From: JAOUEA01 sp963810945
Lineage (GTDB): Bacteria > Actinomycetota > UBA4738 > HRBIN12
Direction of reading: 5' to 3'
DNA: 64,000 bases
Assembly (NCBI GenBank): GCA_963810945.1
Contig: CAWEPI010000014.1
Location: 62,001 to 126,000 of the forward strand
The position numbers and the translations under genes are program-made. A model generated the notes under the pieces. That model was given only the letters and a program-made list of their open reading frames with translations, was not told the DNA's origin and did no database searches. How positions within the stretch are numbered: the first letter of the stretch is position 1; each line of letters opens with the position of its first letter. Below, in pieces: positions 43,830-52,811 of the stretch.

Positions 43830-45629
43830 TCAGATCACCGCTTCCTCGCGGCGACGCCGCACCCGCCCGCTCACCATCGCCAGGCCGACGGCGACGATGA
43901 CCCCGAGGGCCCAGAGCCACAAGGGCACGATCCGCAGGTCGTGCGCTGCCTCGGTGCCGGCCTGGACCGGCACGAGGTGCATGTATCCGTAGGGCACATC
44001 GGCGAACACGTAGTAGCCGTCCGGCTCGGGCGTGGGGATCCAACCGGTGAACGAGTCGGTGCGGTAGGCCTGGAAGTCCCCCGCGTAGTAGAGGACCACC
44101 TCCGGAACCTGCTGATAGATGAAGTGCTGGAGCCGATCCACGAGCTTCGTGCGCTCCGCCACGGTGCGCGCCCGCGTCTGCTGCTCGAACAAGGCGTCGT
44201 AGCGCGGGTTCGAGTAGCACCCGTCGCTCCAGCTGCCGCATTGGTCGGTAGTGAAGACCGACAGGATGAAGTTGGGGTCGGGATCCGGGTTCCAGCCCCA
44301 CATGTACGCGTCGTAGGTCCCAGAGGTCCAGGCCTGGTTCATGAGGCCGTCGCTCAGCGGATGCAGCTTCACGCCGATCCCGATATCCGTCAGCCAGCTC
44401 TGGATCAGCTTCCCCGAGGGCCCGGCGTCGGGCACGCCGTTGGCGGTCAGGATGTCGAGCACGATGTCCTTGCCCGGCGGCGACTCACGGATCCCGTTCC
44501 CGTTCGTGTCGAGGTAGCCGGCGTCGTCGAGCATCTGACGTGAGAGCGCGGGATCGAAGGCCTGGATCTCGTCTGGGGGCGGCTCCCAATGCCATCGGTT
44601 GGTGGGCACCACCACGCTCGAGCCGACCACCCCGGCCCCGAGGAGCACGCGGTCCACCAAGGCTTGCTTGTCGATCGCATGCGCGATCGCCTGCCGCACC
44701 ACGACATCGTGCAGCACCGGGTTCGCGGTGCTGGTGCCGCCCTGACGGAAGTTGAAGGCGAGGTTCAGGAAGCCTCGCGCCGGAACCGGATGCACCGCGA
44801 TGTTCGGGTAGTCGGCGAGCGACTTCGCGAGGTTGGGGATGATCCCCGACACGATGTCGACCTGTCCTTCGCGCAGCGCGAGGGCCATCGACTCCTGGTT
44901 GCTGTAGTAGCGGAACACGATCTCGTCGATGGACGGCGCGCCGCCCCAGTAGTCCGGGTTCGCCTCCACCCGCCAGTACTGCCCCTCCTTCCACTCCACG
45001 AGCTGGAAGGCGCCGGTGCCCACGGCCGGGATGTCGTCGAACTGCTTCGCGGCCTTCACGTCGCCGTCGAAGCGGCTCCAGATGTGCTCGGGCAGGATCG
45101 GGATCCAGGGAGGCGCGAGGGGCGCGAGCGAAGGCGCCTTCGCGTGCCAGATCAGCGTGTAGTCGTCGGGGGTCGTGAAGGTGGGGTCGTCAGGGAGGTA
45201 GTTGTCGTAGGCCCCGACGTGGTTGTCGAGCATGAATCGATACGTGAAGGCGACGTCGTGCGCCGTCATCGGCTCCCCGTCCGACCACGTAACGCCCCTG
45301 CGGATGTGGAAGGTCCAGGTGAGCCCGTCCTTCGAGATCCCACCGTTCTCCGCGGTGGGTACCTCCTCGGCCAGGCCCGGCGCGGGCGCCAGCGTCTTCT
45401 GGTCGAAGTTGAGCAGCATGTCGTAGCTGAGCGCGATGAACTCGTACTCGGCCCCGCATCCACAGGCACGAAGCGGGTTCGACGTGTACAGGTCGTAGGT
45501 GAGCCCCACGGTGAGGGTGATCTTCGACCGCGGCGACGGCGATGGCGTCTGCGCGAGCGACGCGTCGGCGATGCCCCACACGAGGGTGGCGGCCAACAGC
45601 GTGACGAGCGTGCGGACGATGCGGCTCAC
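43830..45629 (-). CDS. Extracellular peptide-binding protein with C-terminal membrane anchor
   Basis: A 599-residue SBP_bac_5 family solute-binding protein (SusC-independent, DppA/OppA-like). It has a Sec signal peptide (ending SLAQT), the family motifs DGLTWTFHIRRGVTWSDGEP and QAWTSGTYDAYMWGW, and at the C-terminus a helix (LWLWALGVIVAVGLAMVSGR) plus a basic tail. Most Gram-positive homologs are anchored by an N-terminal lipid; this one lacks a lipobox and appears to be anchored by the C-terminal helix. GTG 45629 is chosen because GGAGGAGG lies about 8 nt upstream. It feeds the adjacent permeases. Confidence 0.9.
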   Translation of the reverse strand: MSRIVRTLVTLLAATLVWGIADASLAQTPSPSPRSKITLTVGLTYDLYTSNPLRACGCGAEYEFIALSYDMLLNFDQKTLAPAPGLAEEVPTAENGGISKDGLTWTFHIRRGVTWSDGEPMTAHDVAFTYRFMLDNHVGAYDNYLPDDPTFTTPDDYTLIWHAKAPSLAPLAPPWIPILPEHIWSRFDGDVKAAKQFDDIPAVGTGAFQLVEWKEGQYWRVEANPDYWGGAPSIDEIVFRYYSNQESMALALREGQVDIVSGIIPNLAKSLADYPNIAVHPVPARGFLNLAFNFRQGGTSTANPVLHDVVVRQAIAHAIDKQALVDRVLLGAGVVGSSVVVPTNRWHWEPPPDEIQAFDPALSRQMLDDAGYLDTNGNGIRESPPGKDIVLDILTANGVPDAGPSGKLIQSWLTDIGIGVKLHPLSDGLMNQAWTSGTYDAYMWGWNPDPDPNFILSVFTTDQCGSWSDGCYSNPRYDALFEQQTRARTVAERTKLVDRLQHFIYQQVPEVVLYYAGDFQAYRTDSFTGWIPTPEPDGYYVFADVPYGYMHLVPVQAGTEAAHDLRIVPLWLWALGVIVAVGLAMVSGRVRRRREEAVI

Positions 45630-45696
45630 GGGCGTCCTCCTCCGCGAGGAGGCTCCCACATCTCGCCCGATCGCGGGTAGTCGTCGCACCGAGGGT

Positions 45697-46458
45697 TCAC
45701 AACAGCGCCACCACCTCGTCGTGGAGTCGGCCGTTGGACACGAGCAGATCGCACCCGGGACCAGGAAGCGTCCCGTCGAGGGCGGTGACCGTCCCTCCCG
45801 CCTCCTCCACGATCAGCCGCGACGCGGCCCAGTCCCAGATCCCGCAAGGCTCGTGCTCCAGCAGGACGTCGGCGGAGCCCTGCGCTACGAGCAGCTGGCC
45901 CCACGAGTCGCTCAACCCCCGCGTCCTGCGAGCCTCGCCCGCGACCCGTGTCAGGTCGTCCAGCCGGCCGCCCCGGAGCCATTCCTCGATGCCGGAGTGG
46001 AGGACGAGAGCGTCGCTCAGCGCGGCGGTCTCGGAGACCGCGAGCCGATGTTCCCCGTACCAGGCCCCGCCGCCGCGCGATGCCCGGTAGCGTGCCCCCA
46101 GCGCGGGGACGTCCACGACCGCGGCGAGCTCGGAGTCGGCCACCACGAGCGCGATCATCGTGGTCCACAACGGGACGCCGTCGGCGAAGTTCTTGGTGCC
46201 GTCGATCGGATCGACGATCCAGGTGCGGCCGCTCCGGCCGGTGCCGAGACGTCCCTCCTCCTCCCCCAGCACGGCGTCGTCGGGGAACGCGTGTGCCACC
46301 GCCTCACGCAACGCCCGCTCGACGGCGAGGTCGATCTCGGTCACGGGCGTGCGGTCTGCCTTCAGCTCGACCTCGAGCCGACCCCCGAACGCGGGCAGGG
46401 CGATCGCCGCGGCGACGTCCGCCAGCTCGAGCGCGAACGCGAGGTCGGACTCGGACAC
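45697..46458 (-). CDS. Inositol-monophosphatase-like phosphatase (possibly histidinol-phosphatase)
   Basis: A 253-residue member of the IMPase superfamily. Metal ligands are seen in GEEEGR, WIVDPIDGTKNFADG and IWDWAAS, all complete. Members hydrolyse myo-inositol phosphate, histidinol phosphate or PAP; the short form and sequence match actinobacterial HisN-type as well as SuhB-type, so the substrate is undecided. GTG 46458 lies 4 bp after the PHP gene's stop, so the two are probably co-expressed. Confidence 0.85.
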   Translation of the reverse strand: MSESDLAFALELADVAAAIALPAFGGRLEVELKADRTPVTEIDLAVERALREAVAHAFPDDAVLGEEEGRLGTGRSGRTWIVDPIDGTKNFADGVPLWTTMIALVVADSELAAVVDVPALGARYRASRGGGAWYGEHRLAVSETAALSDALVLHSGIEEWLRGGRLDDLTRVAGEARRTRGLSDSWGQLLVAQGSADVLLEHEPCGIWDWAASRLIVEEAGGTVTALDGTLPGPGCDLLVSNGRLHDEVVALL

Positions 46459-46462
46459 GAGG

Positions 46463-47437
46463 TCAGACCGGGTTCGTCCAGGCGGCGCGGCCCCGCTCGT
46501 CGCGCACCACCACCCGCACGTAGGGGAGCTCGGGGGTCCCGTCCCGGGGCGTGAACCGCGCCCGCACGATGAGCCCGCGGTCGTCGCGTTCCAGCACGCG
46601 CACGTCCTCCTGGCGGTTGCGATGATCGGCGCGCACCCCCCAGCCGAGCTCCCATCGAGATTGGAAGATCACGGAGGCACACGGGCTGCATCGCACCTCG
46701 AGGGCGTCGTCGTCGCGACGCACGTCGTGCAGGACCGGCCCGCTCGACGCGTAGGTGTGTCCGGCGTGCAGCGCCGCCAGGACGGCATCGCGTGAGCGCT
46801 CGAGCGCGCGCACCATCGTCCAGGCGTCGCCGATGTCGAAGCCCGGATAGTGGCAATCGTCGGTCGCGATCGCGAACATCGGCATGCCCGTCTCGAGGGC
46901 GAGATCCCAGACGTAGGAGGAGTCGCCGCGGCCGTTCTCTCGCTCGGCGCTGCTGTTGTAGAGCTCGAGGCCGGTCACGCCCCGGGCGTCGAGCACCGCC
47001 TGCGGCGGCAGGCCGCTCCAGTACGGATGCGCGACGTAGGACGCGCCGCCCTGGCCTGAGATGAAACCGGCCGCCGTACTGAGATCCGGGAAGGTCTTGA
47101 AGTGGTAGTTCTCGTCGTGGTTCCAATGCGCGCGGTCACCGCCCGGATCCTCGGGGATGTCGTCGATGCCGATCGCCAGGATCTCCGTGTAGCGACCCCG
47201 AGCGAGGGGATCGACGGCGAGCTCGGCCCCGGGGATCACGAGGATGTGCTCGGTCGAGGGCACGGACGTGAGCGTCCAGTGGTCGGTGATCGCGACGACG
47301 TCGAAGCCGGCCCACTCGTGGTGCAGCACGTGCGCCTCCGGCGTGAGCTCGCCGTCGGTGGCCGACGTGTGCGTGTGCAGGGCCGTCTTCAACCACGCGC
47401 CGTCGGCTTCGAACGGGTTGGAACCGGGCATCGGCAC
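46463..47437 (-). CDS. PHP-domain phosphoesterase
   Basis: A 324-residue protein with PHP metal ligands LHTHTSATDGEL, VVAITDHWTL and the later DDCHYPGFD. It lacks a polymerase or kinase fusion. A C-terminal beta-rich stretch (about residues 230-320) follows. PHP proteins hydrolyse phosphate esters, including nucleotides and histidinol phosphate. ATG 47437 follows GAGGAGTGCCG. It is followed closely by the IMPase-like gene, suggesting a two-step phosphate metabolism, which is inference. Confidence 0.8.
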   Translation of the reverse strand: MPMPGSNPFEADGAWLKTALHTHTSATDGELTPEAHVLHHEWAGFDVVAITDHWTLTSVPSTEHILVIPGAELAVDPLARGRYTEILAIGIDDIPEDPGGDRAHWNHDENYHFKTFPDLSTAAGFISGQGGASYVAHPYWSGLPPQAVLDARGVTGLELYNSSAERENGRGDSSYVWDLALETGMPMFAIATDDCHYPGFDIGDAWTMVRALERSRDAVLAALHAGHTYASSGPVLHDVRRDDDALEVRCSPCASVIFQSRWELGWGVRADHRNRQEDVRVLERDDRGLIVRARFTPRDGTPELPYVRVVVRDERGRAAWTNPV

Positions 47438-47625
47438 TCCTCGGGGACGATCGTGGCGTCACGCTACCCGCTCGGGTGCTCCGAGTGGTACCCGACCGGG
47501 CCGGATCCCTGATCGGAGCCACACGCAGCGTCGAGGTTCGGATCGCGTAAGAGATCGTCGGGGCGCATGACGGCGTCGGGGGCAGGCCCGTACGGTGAGC
47601 GCACCGCCGGCCTCCGGGAGCCCGC

Positions 47626-48180
47626 ATGCCAGAGACCCTGTTCGGACTGCCCACGCACATCCTCCTCCTCCACGTGGTGGTCATCCTGCTCCCCGTGGCC
47701 GCCGTTGCGGCGGTGGCCGTCACGCTCGTGCCTCCGTTCCGCCATCGTTACGGCCTCGCGGTGGTGGTCTTCACGTTCGTGACCACGCTCTTCGTCCCGT
47801 TGACCTCCCAGGCGGGAGAGGCGCTCGCCGCACGGTTGCCGAACGATCCGAGCATCGTTCGACACGGGGCCATCGGCCAACAGGTCGTGATCTGGGCGGC
47901 GGTGTTCGGCCTCTGCCTCGCGGCCGTCGTGGCGCTCGATCTCCTCCGGCGCGCAGGCGCCCCCGCCGAGGAACTGACGGCGACCGAGAGGTGGGCGGTG
48001 GCGAGGATCTCCGCTGCGCCGCCCGAAGAGCCCGCCCGCTGGACGGGCACGGCACTCACGATCGCGCGCATCCTCGCCGTCGCGGCTGCGATCGGCGTCA
48101 CCGTGATGGTGATCCGCGCCGGACACTCCGGCGCCCAGGCGGTCTGGAACCACTACCCGGATCTCAAGGCCGCACCCTAG
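47626..48180 (+). CDS. DUF2231-family membrane protein
   Basis: A 184-residue protein with four helices (about residues 8-32, 40-58, 85-107, 144-165), typical of DUF2231 in its N-terminal GLPTHILLLHVVVILLPVA. Members are found near heme or redox genes, but their function is unknown. GGGAG lies 6 nt before ATG 47626. The stop shares CTAG with the convergent DinB-like gene. Confidence 0.82.
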   Translation: MPETLFGLPTHILLLHVVVILLPVAAVAAVAVTLVPPFRHRYGLAVVVFTFVTTLFVPLTSQAGEALAARLPNDPSIVRHGAIGQQVVIWAAVFGLCLAAVVALDLLRRAGAPAEELTATERWAVARISAAPPEEPARWTGTALTIARILAVAAAIGVTVMVIRAGHSGAQAVWNHYPDLKAAP

Positions 48181-48875
48181 GTCGCCTGCCCCGAGCGATC
48201 TTGGATCTCCCACGCGTGGTCGAGCACGTGCCAGGCATCGCGCCGTACGAAGTAGCGCGGGAGCCAGATCTTGCCCCCACGTGGACCCGACGCGGGCAGG
48301 CCCTCGGTCACCGCACGACGCAGCGCGACCATCGTCGCCTCCCGGATCTCGGTCGCCGAGGCGGCCAGGTCATCCGGGCGCACCGCGGGCTTGGGCGCGG
48401 CGAGGCGGCCGAGGTAGGAGGACTCCGCGCCGAGGACGTGCGCCACGATCGCCTCGAGGTTCCGGCCGCCGCCGCGCGGCCCCGTCCGCAAGGCGACCCC
48501 CTCCGCATCGTGGGCTGCGCGGTCGAGGGTCGCCCAACAGGCCTCGAGGATCGTGCAGAGCCGCTCGAGCTCGGCCGGCGACACCGGCCGATCGTCATCC
48601 TCCGGGGCCACGTCGGGCGCCCCGAAGTCGGTGGTGGGGGTGCCCTCCAGCTGCTCGGCCACCTCCAGGTCGCCGGCCTCCTTCGGCGCCGCGAACCGGA
48701 GGCCGGTCCCCTCCACCACCCGAGCGAAGCGCGAGCCGTAGACGACGAGTGCCTCGAGCGCCTCGAGCTCGGTGCGCGCGCCGCGGCACCAGCCCGGCCA
48801 CGCGAGCGCGCCGACGAAGACCCGCTTGGACCCGCGTTCGGCGTAGACCAGGATGCGCCTGCTGGTGGGACTCAC
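48177..48875 (-). CDS. DinB-like fold protein, unknown function
   Basis: A 232-residue protein. The C-terminal ~150 residues look like a DinB/DUF664 four-helix bundle, with possible metal-binding His in IVAHVLGAESSYLGRL and RRDAWHVLDHAWEIQDRSG. The N-terminal ~70 residues (ILVYAERGSKRVFVGALAWPGW) are a separate small beta-rich domain. DinB proteins include thiol-dependent transferases and metal hydrolases. GTG 48875 is chosen as the start that gives this compact layout. No SD or leaderless box is obvious. Confidence 0.65.
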   Translation of the reverse strand: MSPTSRRILVYAERGSKRVFVGALAWPGWCRGARTELEALEALVVYGSRFARVVEGTGLRFAAPKEAGDLEVAEQLEGTPTTDFGAPDVAPEDDDRPVSPAELERLCTILEACWATLDRAAHDAEGVALRTGPRGGGRNLEAIVAHVLGAESSYLGRLAAPKPAVRPDDLAASATEIREATMVALRRAVTEGLPASGPRGGKIWLPRYFVRRDAWHVLDHAWEIQDRSGQAT

Positions 48876-48980
48876 GCACGTCGTTGTACCGCGTGGAGCA
48901 CCGCTTCGGCATCCGACGAGGCGCCTCGAGGTCCGGTAGCCTCGGACGATGCGACCGCGTGGACGGAGCCGAGCGTCCTG

Positions 48981-49223
48981 ATGCCCGGGTTGGGGAGCCT
49001 CCCGCACGACGTCCGCACGACGTACCTAGGAGAGTTCACGCCCGCGCACGCGGAGCGCATCGTCGCCGGCCTCGAGGAACGGGGCATCGCCTGGTGGTAC
49101 AAGGCGCCCGGATACCTCAGCCGCATCTGGGAACACGGGGTGCGCGTGTTCGTGGATCGGCAACGGCTCGACGAGGCCCGTGCCTTGGCGGACGACGTGC
49201 TGGCGGAAGGATCCGGGTCATGA
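48981..49223 (+). CDS. Small DUF2007-like protein
   Basis: An 80-residue protein whose C-terminal half (GVRVFVDRQRLDEARALADD) resembles the DUF2007 (putative signal-transducing, PII-like fold) domain. Its ATG at 48981 overlaps the TGA of a 10-codon frame beginning at ATG 48949, which itself has a TAGCCT box 6 nt upstream. Translational coupling through this short frame is possible. GGAG lies 12 nt upstream. Function unknown. Confidence 0.55.
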   Translation: MPGLGSLPHDVRTTYLGEFTPAHAERIVAGLEERGIAWWYKAPGYLSRIWEHGVRVFVDRQRLDEARALADDVLAEGSGS

Positions 49224-49243
49224 TCGCGGAGCGGGCCCTCACG

Positions 49244-49249
49244 TAGGCT
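49244..49249 (+). promoter_or_regulatory. -10 box of leaderless amidase mRNA
   Basis: TAGGCT ends 7 nt before GTG 49257. Confidence 0.6.
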
Positions 49250-49256
49250 CCGGGTC

Positions 49257-50684
49257 GTGGACGAAGACCTCTGCTTCCTCCCCGCCGTCGAGCAGGCGCG
49301 CCTGCTGCGCTCCGGCGCCCTGAGCGCGCGCGAGGTGGTCGAGGCCCACCTCCAGCGGATCGACACCGAGAACCCGACCGTGAACGCGGTCGTCACGGTG
49401 GTGGGAGATCGTGCGCTGTCCGCCGCGGCCGACGCCGACGCCCGCCAGGCTCGGGGCGACCGCCTCGGTCCGCTCCACGGGGTGCCCATCGCGCACAAAG
49501 ACCTCGTGCGCACGGCCGGCATCCGCACGACGTTCGGGTCGCCGATCTTCGCGGACCTCGTGCCCGAGGACGACGACCTCCTCGTGGGGCGGATCCGGGA
49601 CGCCGGCGCGATCGTGGTGGGCAAGACCAACACGCCGGAGTTCGGTGCGGGCTCCCAGACGTTCAACCCCGTCTTCGGGGCGACGCGCAACCCCTACGAT
49701 CGGACGAAGACCGCCGGTGGTTCATCCGGCGGGGCGGCCGCGGCGCTCGCGAGCGGGATGGTCCCGCTCGCGGACGGGAGCGATCTCGGAGGTTCCCTCC
49801 GCAACCCGGCCAACTTCTGCAACGTCGTGGGGTTCCGCCCGTCGCCGGGCCGCGTGCCGTCGTGGCCTTCGGAGCTGAGCCGGGACGATCTCGGCGTCGA
49901 CGGACCGATGGGGCGTTCGGTGGAGGACGCGGCCCTCCTCCTCTCGGTCATGGCCGGACCCGACGACCGGGTCCCGATCTCCTTGCCGGAACCCGGCGTG
50001 ATATTCGCCCCCCCGCTCGAAGCCGACCTCGGCACGATCCGCATCGCCTGGGCGCCCGCCTGCGCCGGGACGATGCCCGTCGACGAGCGCGTCACCGAGG
50101 TGATCGGGGCGGCACGGAACGCGTTCGACGCGCTCGGCTGCGTGACGGAGGACGCGTTCCCGGACCTCACCGACGCCCGCACGATCTTCCTGCGCCAACG
50201 CGCCCAACTCCACGCGTCCGCGCTCGGCCCACTCCTGAGGGAGCATCGCGACCTGATGAAGGACACCCTCGTCCGGGAGATCGAGCAGGGCCTCGCGCTG
50301 ACGGGACCCGACCTCGCGGAGGCGGCGCGCCTGCGCACGAGGCTCGAGGAGCGGGTCGCGCTCTTCTTCCGCCGCTTCGACGCCCTCGTGATGCCGGTCT
50401 CCCAGGTGCCGCCGTTCGACGTCGGCACCGATCACCCGACCGAGGTCGCCGGCGTGGCGATGGAGACCTACGTCGACTGGATGGAGTCGTGCTGGGCGAT
50501 CACCGTGACGGGATCGCCGGCGATCTCCGTGCCCTGCGGGTTCACCCACGACGGGCTCCCGGTTGGGCTCCAGATCGTCGGACGTCGCCACGACGACCTG
50601 GGGGTGCTGCGGCTCGCCCACGCGTTCGAACGTGCGACCCGCGTGGGCGAGCGCAGACCTCCTAGCTCAGCGCCTTCTTCTTGA
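49257..50684 (+). CDS. Amidase-signature enzyme
   Basis: A 475-residue amidase-signature protein. The catalytic Lys lies in PIAHKDLVRT, the cis-Ser in the Gly-rich TAGGSSGGAAAALA and the nucleophile Ser in DLGGSLRNPA. These enzymes hydrolyse amides such as those of aryl or aliphatic acids, or act as GatA paralogs; the isolated gene argues against GatA. The start GTG 49257 has TAGGCT 7 nt upstream. The last ~8 residues overlap the convergent SHOCT gene by 23 bp. Confidence 0.88.
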   Translation: MDEDLCFLPAVEQARLLRSGALSAREVVEAHLQRIDTENPTVNAVVTVVGDRALSAAADADARQARGDRLGPLHGVPIAHKDLVRTAGIRTTFGSPIFADLVPEDDDLLVGRIRDAGAIVVGKTNTPEFGAGSQTFNPVFGATRNPYDRTKTAGGSSGGAAAALASGMVPLADGSDLGGSLRNPANFCNVVGFRPSPGRVPSWPSELSRDDLGVDGPMGRSVEDAALLLSVMAGPDDRVPISLPEPGVIFAPPLEADLGTIRIAWAPACAGTMPVDERVTEVIGAARNAFDALGCVTEDAFPDLTDARTIFLRQRAQLHASALGPLLREHRDLMKDTLVREIEQGLALTGPDLAEAARLRTRLEERVALFFRRFDALVMPVSQVPPFDVGTDHPTEVAGVAMETYVDWMESCWAITVTGSPAISVPCGFTHDGLPVGLQIVGRRHDDLGVLRLAHAFERATRVGERRPPSSAPSS

Positions 50685-51051
50685 GCGCGTCGAACTCCTG
50701 CTGGTCGATCGTTCCGTCGTCCAGCAGCTTCTTGGCCTTCGCGATCTGCTCCGCGGGGTCCGCCGATGCCGCGGTCTCCTTCACGTAGGCGTCCATCTGC
50801 TGTTGCGCGGCCTGCTGGGCCCGGATGTTGCGATGGGCCATGCCGTCACCGCGTGCGATCAGGTAGATCAGCAGCGTGATGAGCGGGAAGATCAACAGCG
50901 CGAGCAGCCAGACCGCCTTCCACCACCCCGAGAGCTCGTGGTCACGGAAGATGTCCATGATCACGCCGAACAGGATGAAGAAGTACACGACCATGAAGAA
51001 CACGACGATCAGCGTCCAGAGCATGTTGCCGAAGCTCCAGTCAGCTAGCAA
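50662..51051 (-). CDS. SHOCT-domain membrane protein
   Basis: A 129-residue protein with two helices (about residues 9-33 and 45-66), a PLDc_N-like membrane segment, and a C-terminal SHOCT motif (about residues 97-129, AKKLLDDGTIDQQEFDALKK). SHOCT tails are thought to mediate oligomerisation. TTG 51051 follows GGAGGCACC. Its 3' end overlaps the amidase gene. Confidence 0.85.
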   Translation of the reverse strand: MLADWSFGNMLWTLIVVFFMVVYFFILFGVIMDIFRDHELSGWWKAVWLLALLIFPLITLLIYLIARGDGMAHRNIRAQQAAQQQMDAYVKETAASADPAEQIAKAKKLLDDGTIDQQEFDALKKKALS

Positions 51052-51138
51052 GGTGCCTCCCTCCGATCCGAAACGGCGTCACCACCCGGCGCCGCCGCGC
51101 GAAGGCTATCGCAACGAGGGGCCGGCTCGTATATCGAC

Positions 51139-52747
51139 TCAATGCAACGCCTTGTCCTTGCGGATCTCGCGGACCACGTGGTGGCCGGGGAGCCCGTTCA
51201 CGCCGCCACCCGCGTGCGTCGCGCTGGACGCCTGGTACAGACCGCGGATCGGCGTCCGGTAGTCTGCGAACCCCGGCGCCGGGCGCATGTGGAAGAGCTG
51301 ATCCACCGTGAGCTCGCCGTGGAAGATGTTGCCGCCGATCAGTCCGTACTCCTGCTCCATGTCGTAGGGCCCGATGATCTGCCGATGCAGGATCAGGTCC
51401 TTGAAGCCGGGCGCCACCAGCTCGAATCGGTCCATCAACCGGTCCGCGTAGGCCTCGAGCTCCGTCACGGTGGGGCTCCTCGCTCCAGCTCTCGGGCACC
51501 CACTGGGTGAACATCGACATCACGTGCTTCCCCTCGGGCGCCAGCGTGCGGTCGAACACGGTGGGGATCTCACAGTCCGCGAACGGGAGGGTGGCCGGAC
51601 GCCCGGCACGCGCCTCCTGGAACGCCGTCTCGAGGTAGTCGAGGTCGTCCATGATGCTCATCGCCCCGCCCTGGACGGCCGGGTCGAAGCCGGGGTCCGC
51701 CGTGAACTCCGGGAGCCCGTCCAGCGCGAGGTTGATCTTCACGGTGCCCGAGCGCGACCGCCAGTGCTCGATGTCGTGCACGAACGTCTCCGGCAGCTCG
51801 CCCCGGTCGATCTGGCGCAGGAAGGTGATCTGCGGATGACAGGCGGTGATCACCACCGGGGCGTGGAACTCCTCGCCACCGACCAGCACGACGCCCCGCG
51901 CGCGCCCGCCCTCCACGAGCACCCGCTCCACCGGGGCGTTCACGCGGATCTCCGCGCCGAAGCCTTCGGCCGCGGCGCGGATCGCATCGGATACGGCGCC
52001 CATGCCGCCCTCAGGCATCCCCCAGGACGCAACCTGGCCCTCGCTCTCCTCACCCACCGAGTGGTGCATCAGCACGTACGCCGTGCCCGGCGTCATCGGA
52101 CCCGCCCACGTCCCGATGATCCCGTTCACCGATTGGATCCCGATCACGACGGGATCCTCGAACCATCGCTCGAGCAGGTCGGCCGCGCTCATCGAGAAGA
52201 GGCGTGTGATGTCGGCGACGGTCTGCTCGTCGAGATCCTTGCGCAGCGCCCAACCCAGCTGCCCCACATCCTTCATGTCCTTCAGCTTCGTGCCGGAGAT
52301 ATGGGGCGGGGTGCGCTCCAAGAGCGGATGCATCAGCTTCCCGATCCGCTCGATCCACGCGTAGTACGGACCCACCGCGTCGGCGTCCTTCTTCGAGTAC
52401 TTCAGGTAGGACCGGTACGAGCGGTCGTCGTCGCCCTCGATCAACGATCGCCCGTCGGGATGCGGCGTGTATCCGAGGCCGAGGGGATGGATCTTGTACC
52501 CATGATCGCGCAGCTTCAGGTCATCGATGATGTAGCTCGGCATCAGGCTCATCGTGTAGCTGAGCGTCATGACCTTGAACCCGGGGGCCTCGGGCCAGGG
52601 GCTGCTCGTATCCGCCGCCCCGCCGGTCTTGTGGCGCGCCTCGAGGACGACGACCCGCTTCCCGTACTTCGCCAGGTACGCGGCGGCCACGAGGCCGTTG
52701 TGACCACCGCCGATCACGATCGCGTCGTAGCTGTTGGCCGGCGGCAT
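51139..52747 (-). CDS. Phytoene-dehydrogenase-like FAD oxidoreductase, one frameshift
   Basis: A ~535-residue protein of the NAD(P)/FAD-dependent oxidoreductase family related to carotenoid desaturases. The FAD motif is VIGGGHNGLVAAAYLA at the N-terminus, followed by VLEARHKTGGAADTS. The frame breaks near 51473 (an extra C in a CCCC run). After correction the C-terminus continues TELEAYADRL and ends with GLYQASSATHAGGGVNG, the usual FAD-binding end of the family. No carotenoid genes are adjacent, so the substrate is unknown. ATG 52747 follows AAGGGGAGCG. Confidence 0.85.
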
Positions 52748-52811
52748 CGCTCCCCTTTCGTGCGGACCGCCGGAGCCTACCCCGCGCCGACGCGCGGGAG
52801 GGAGCCGGCGC

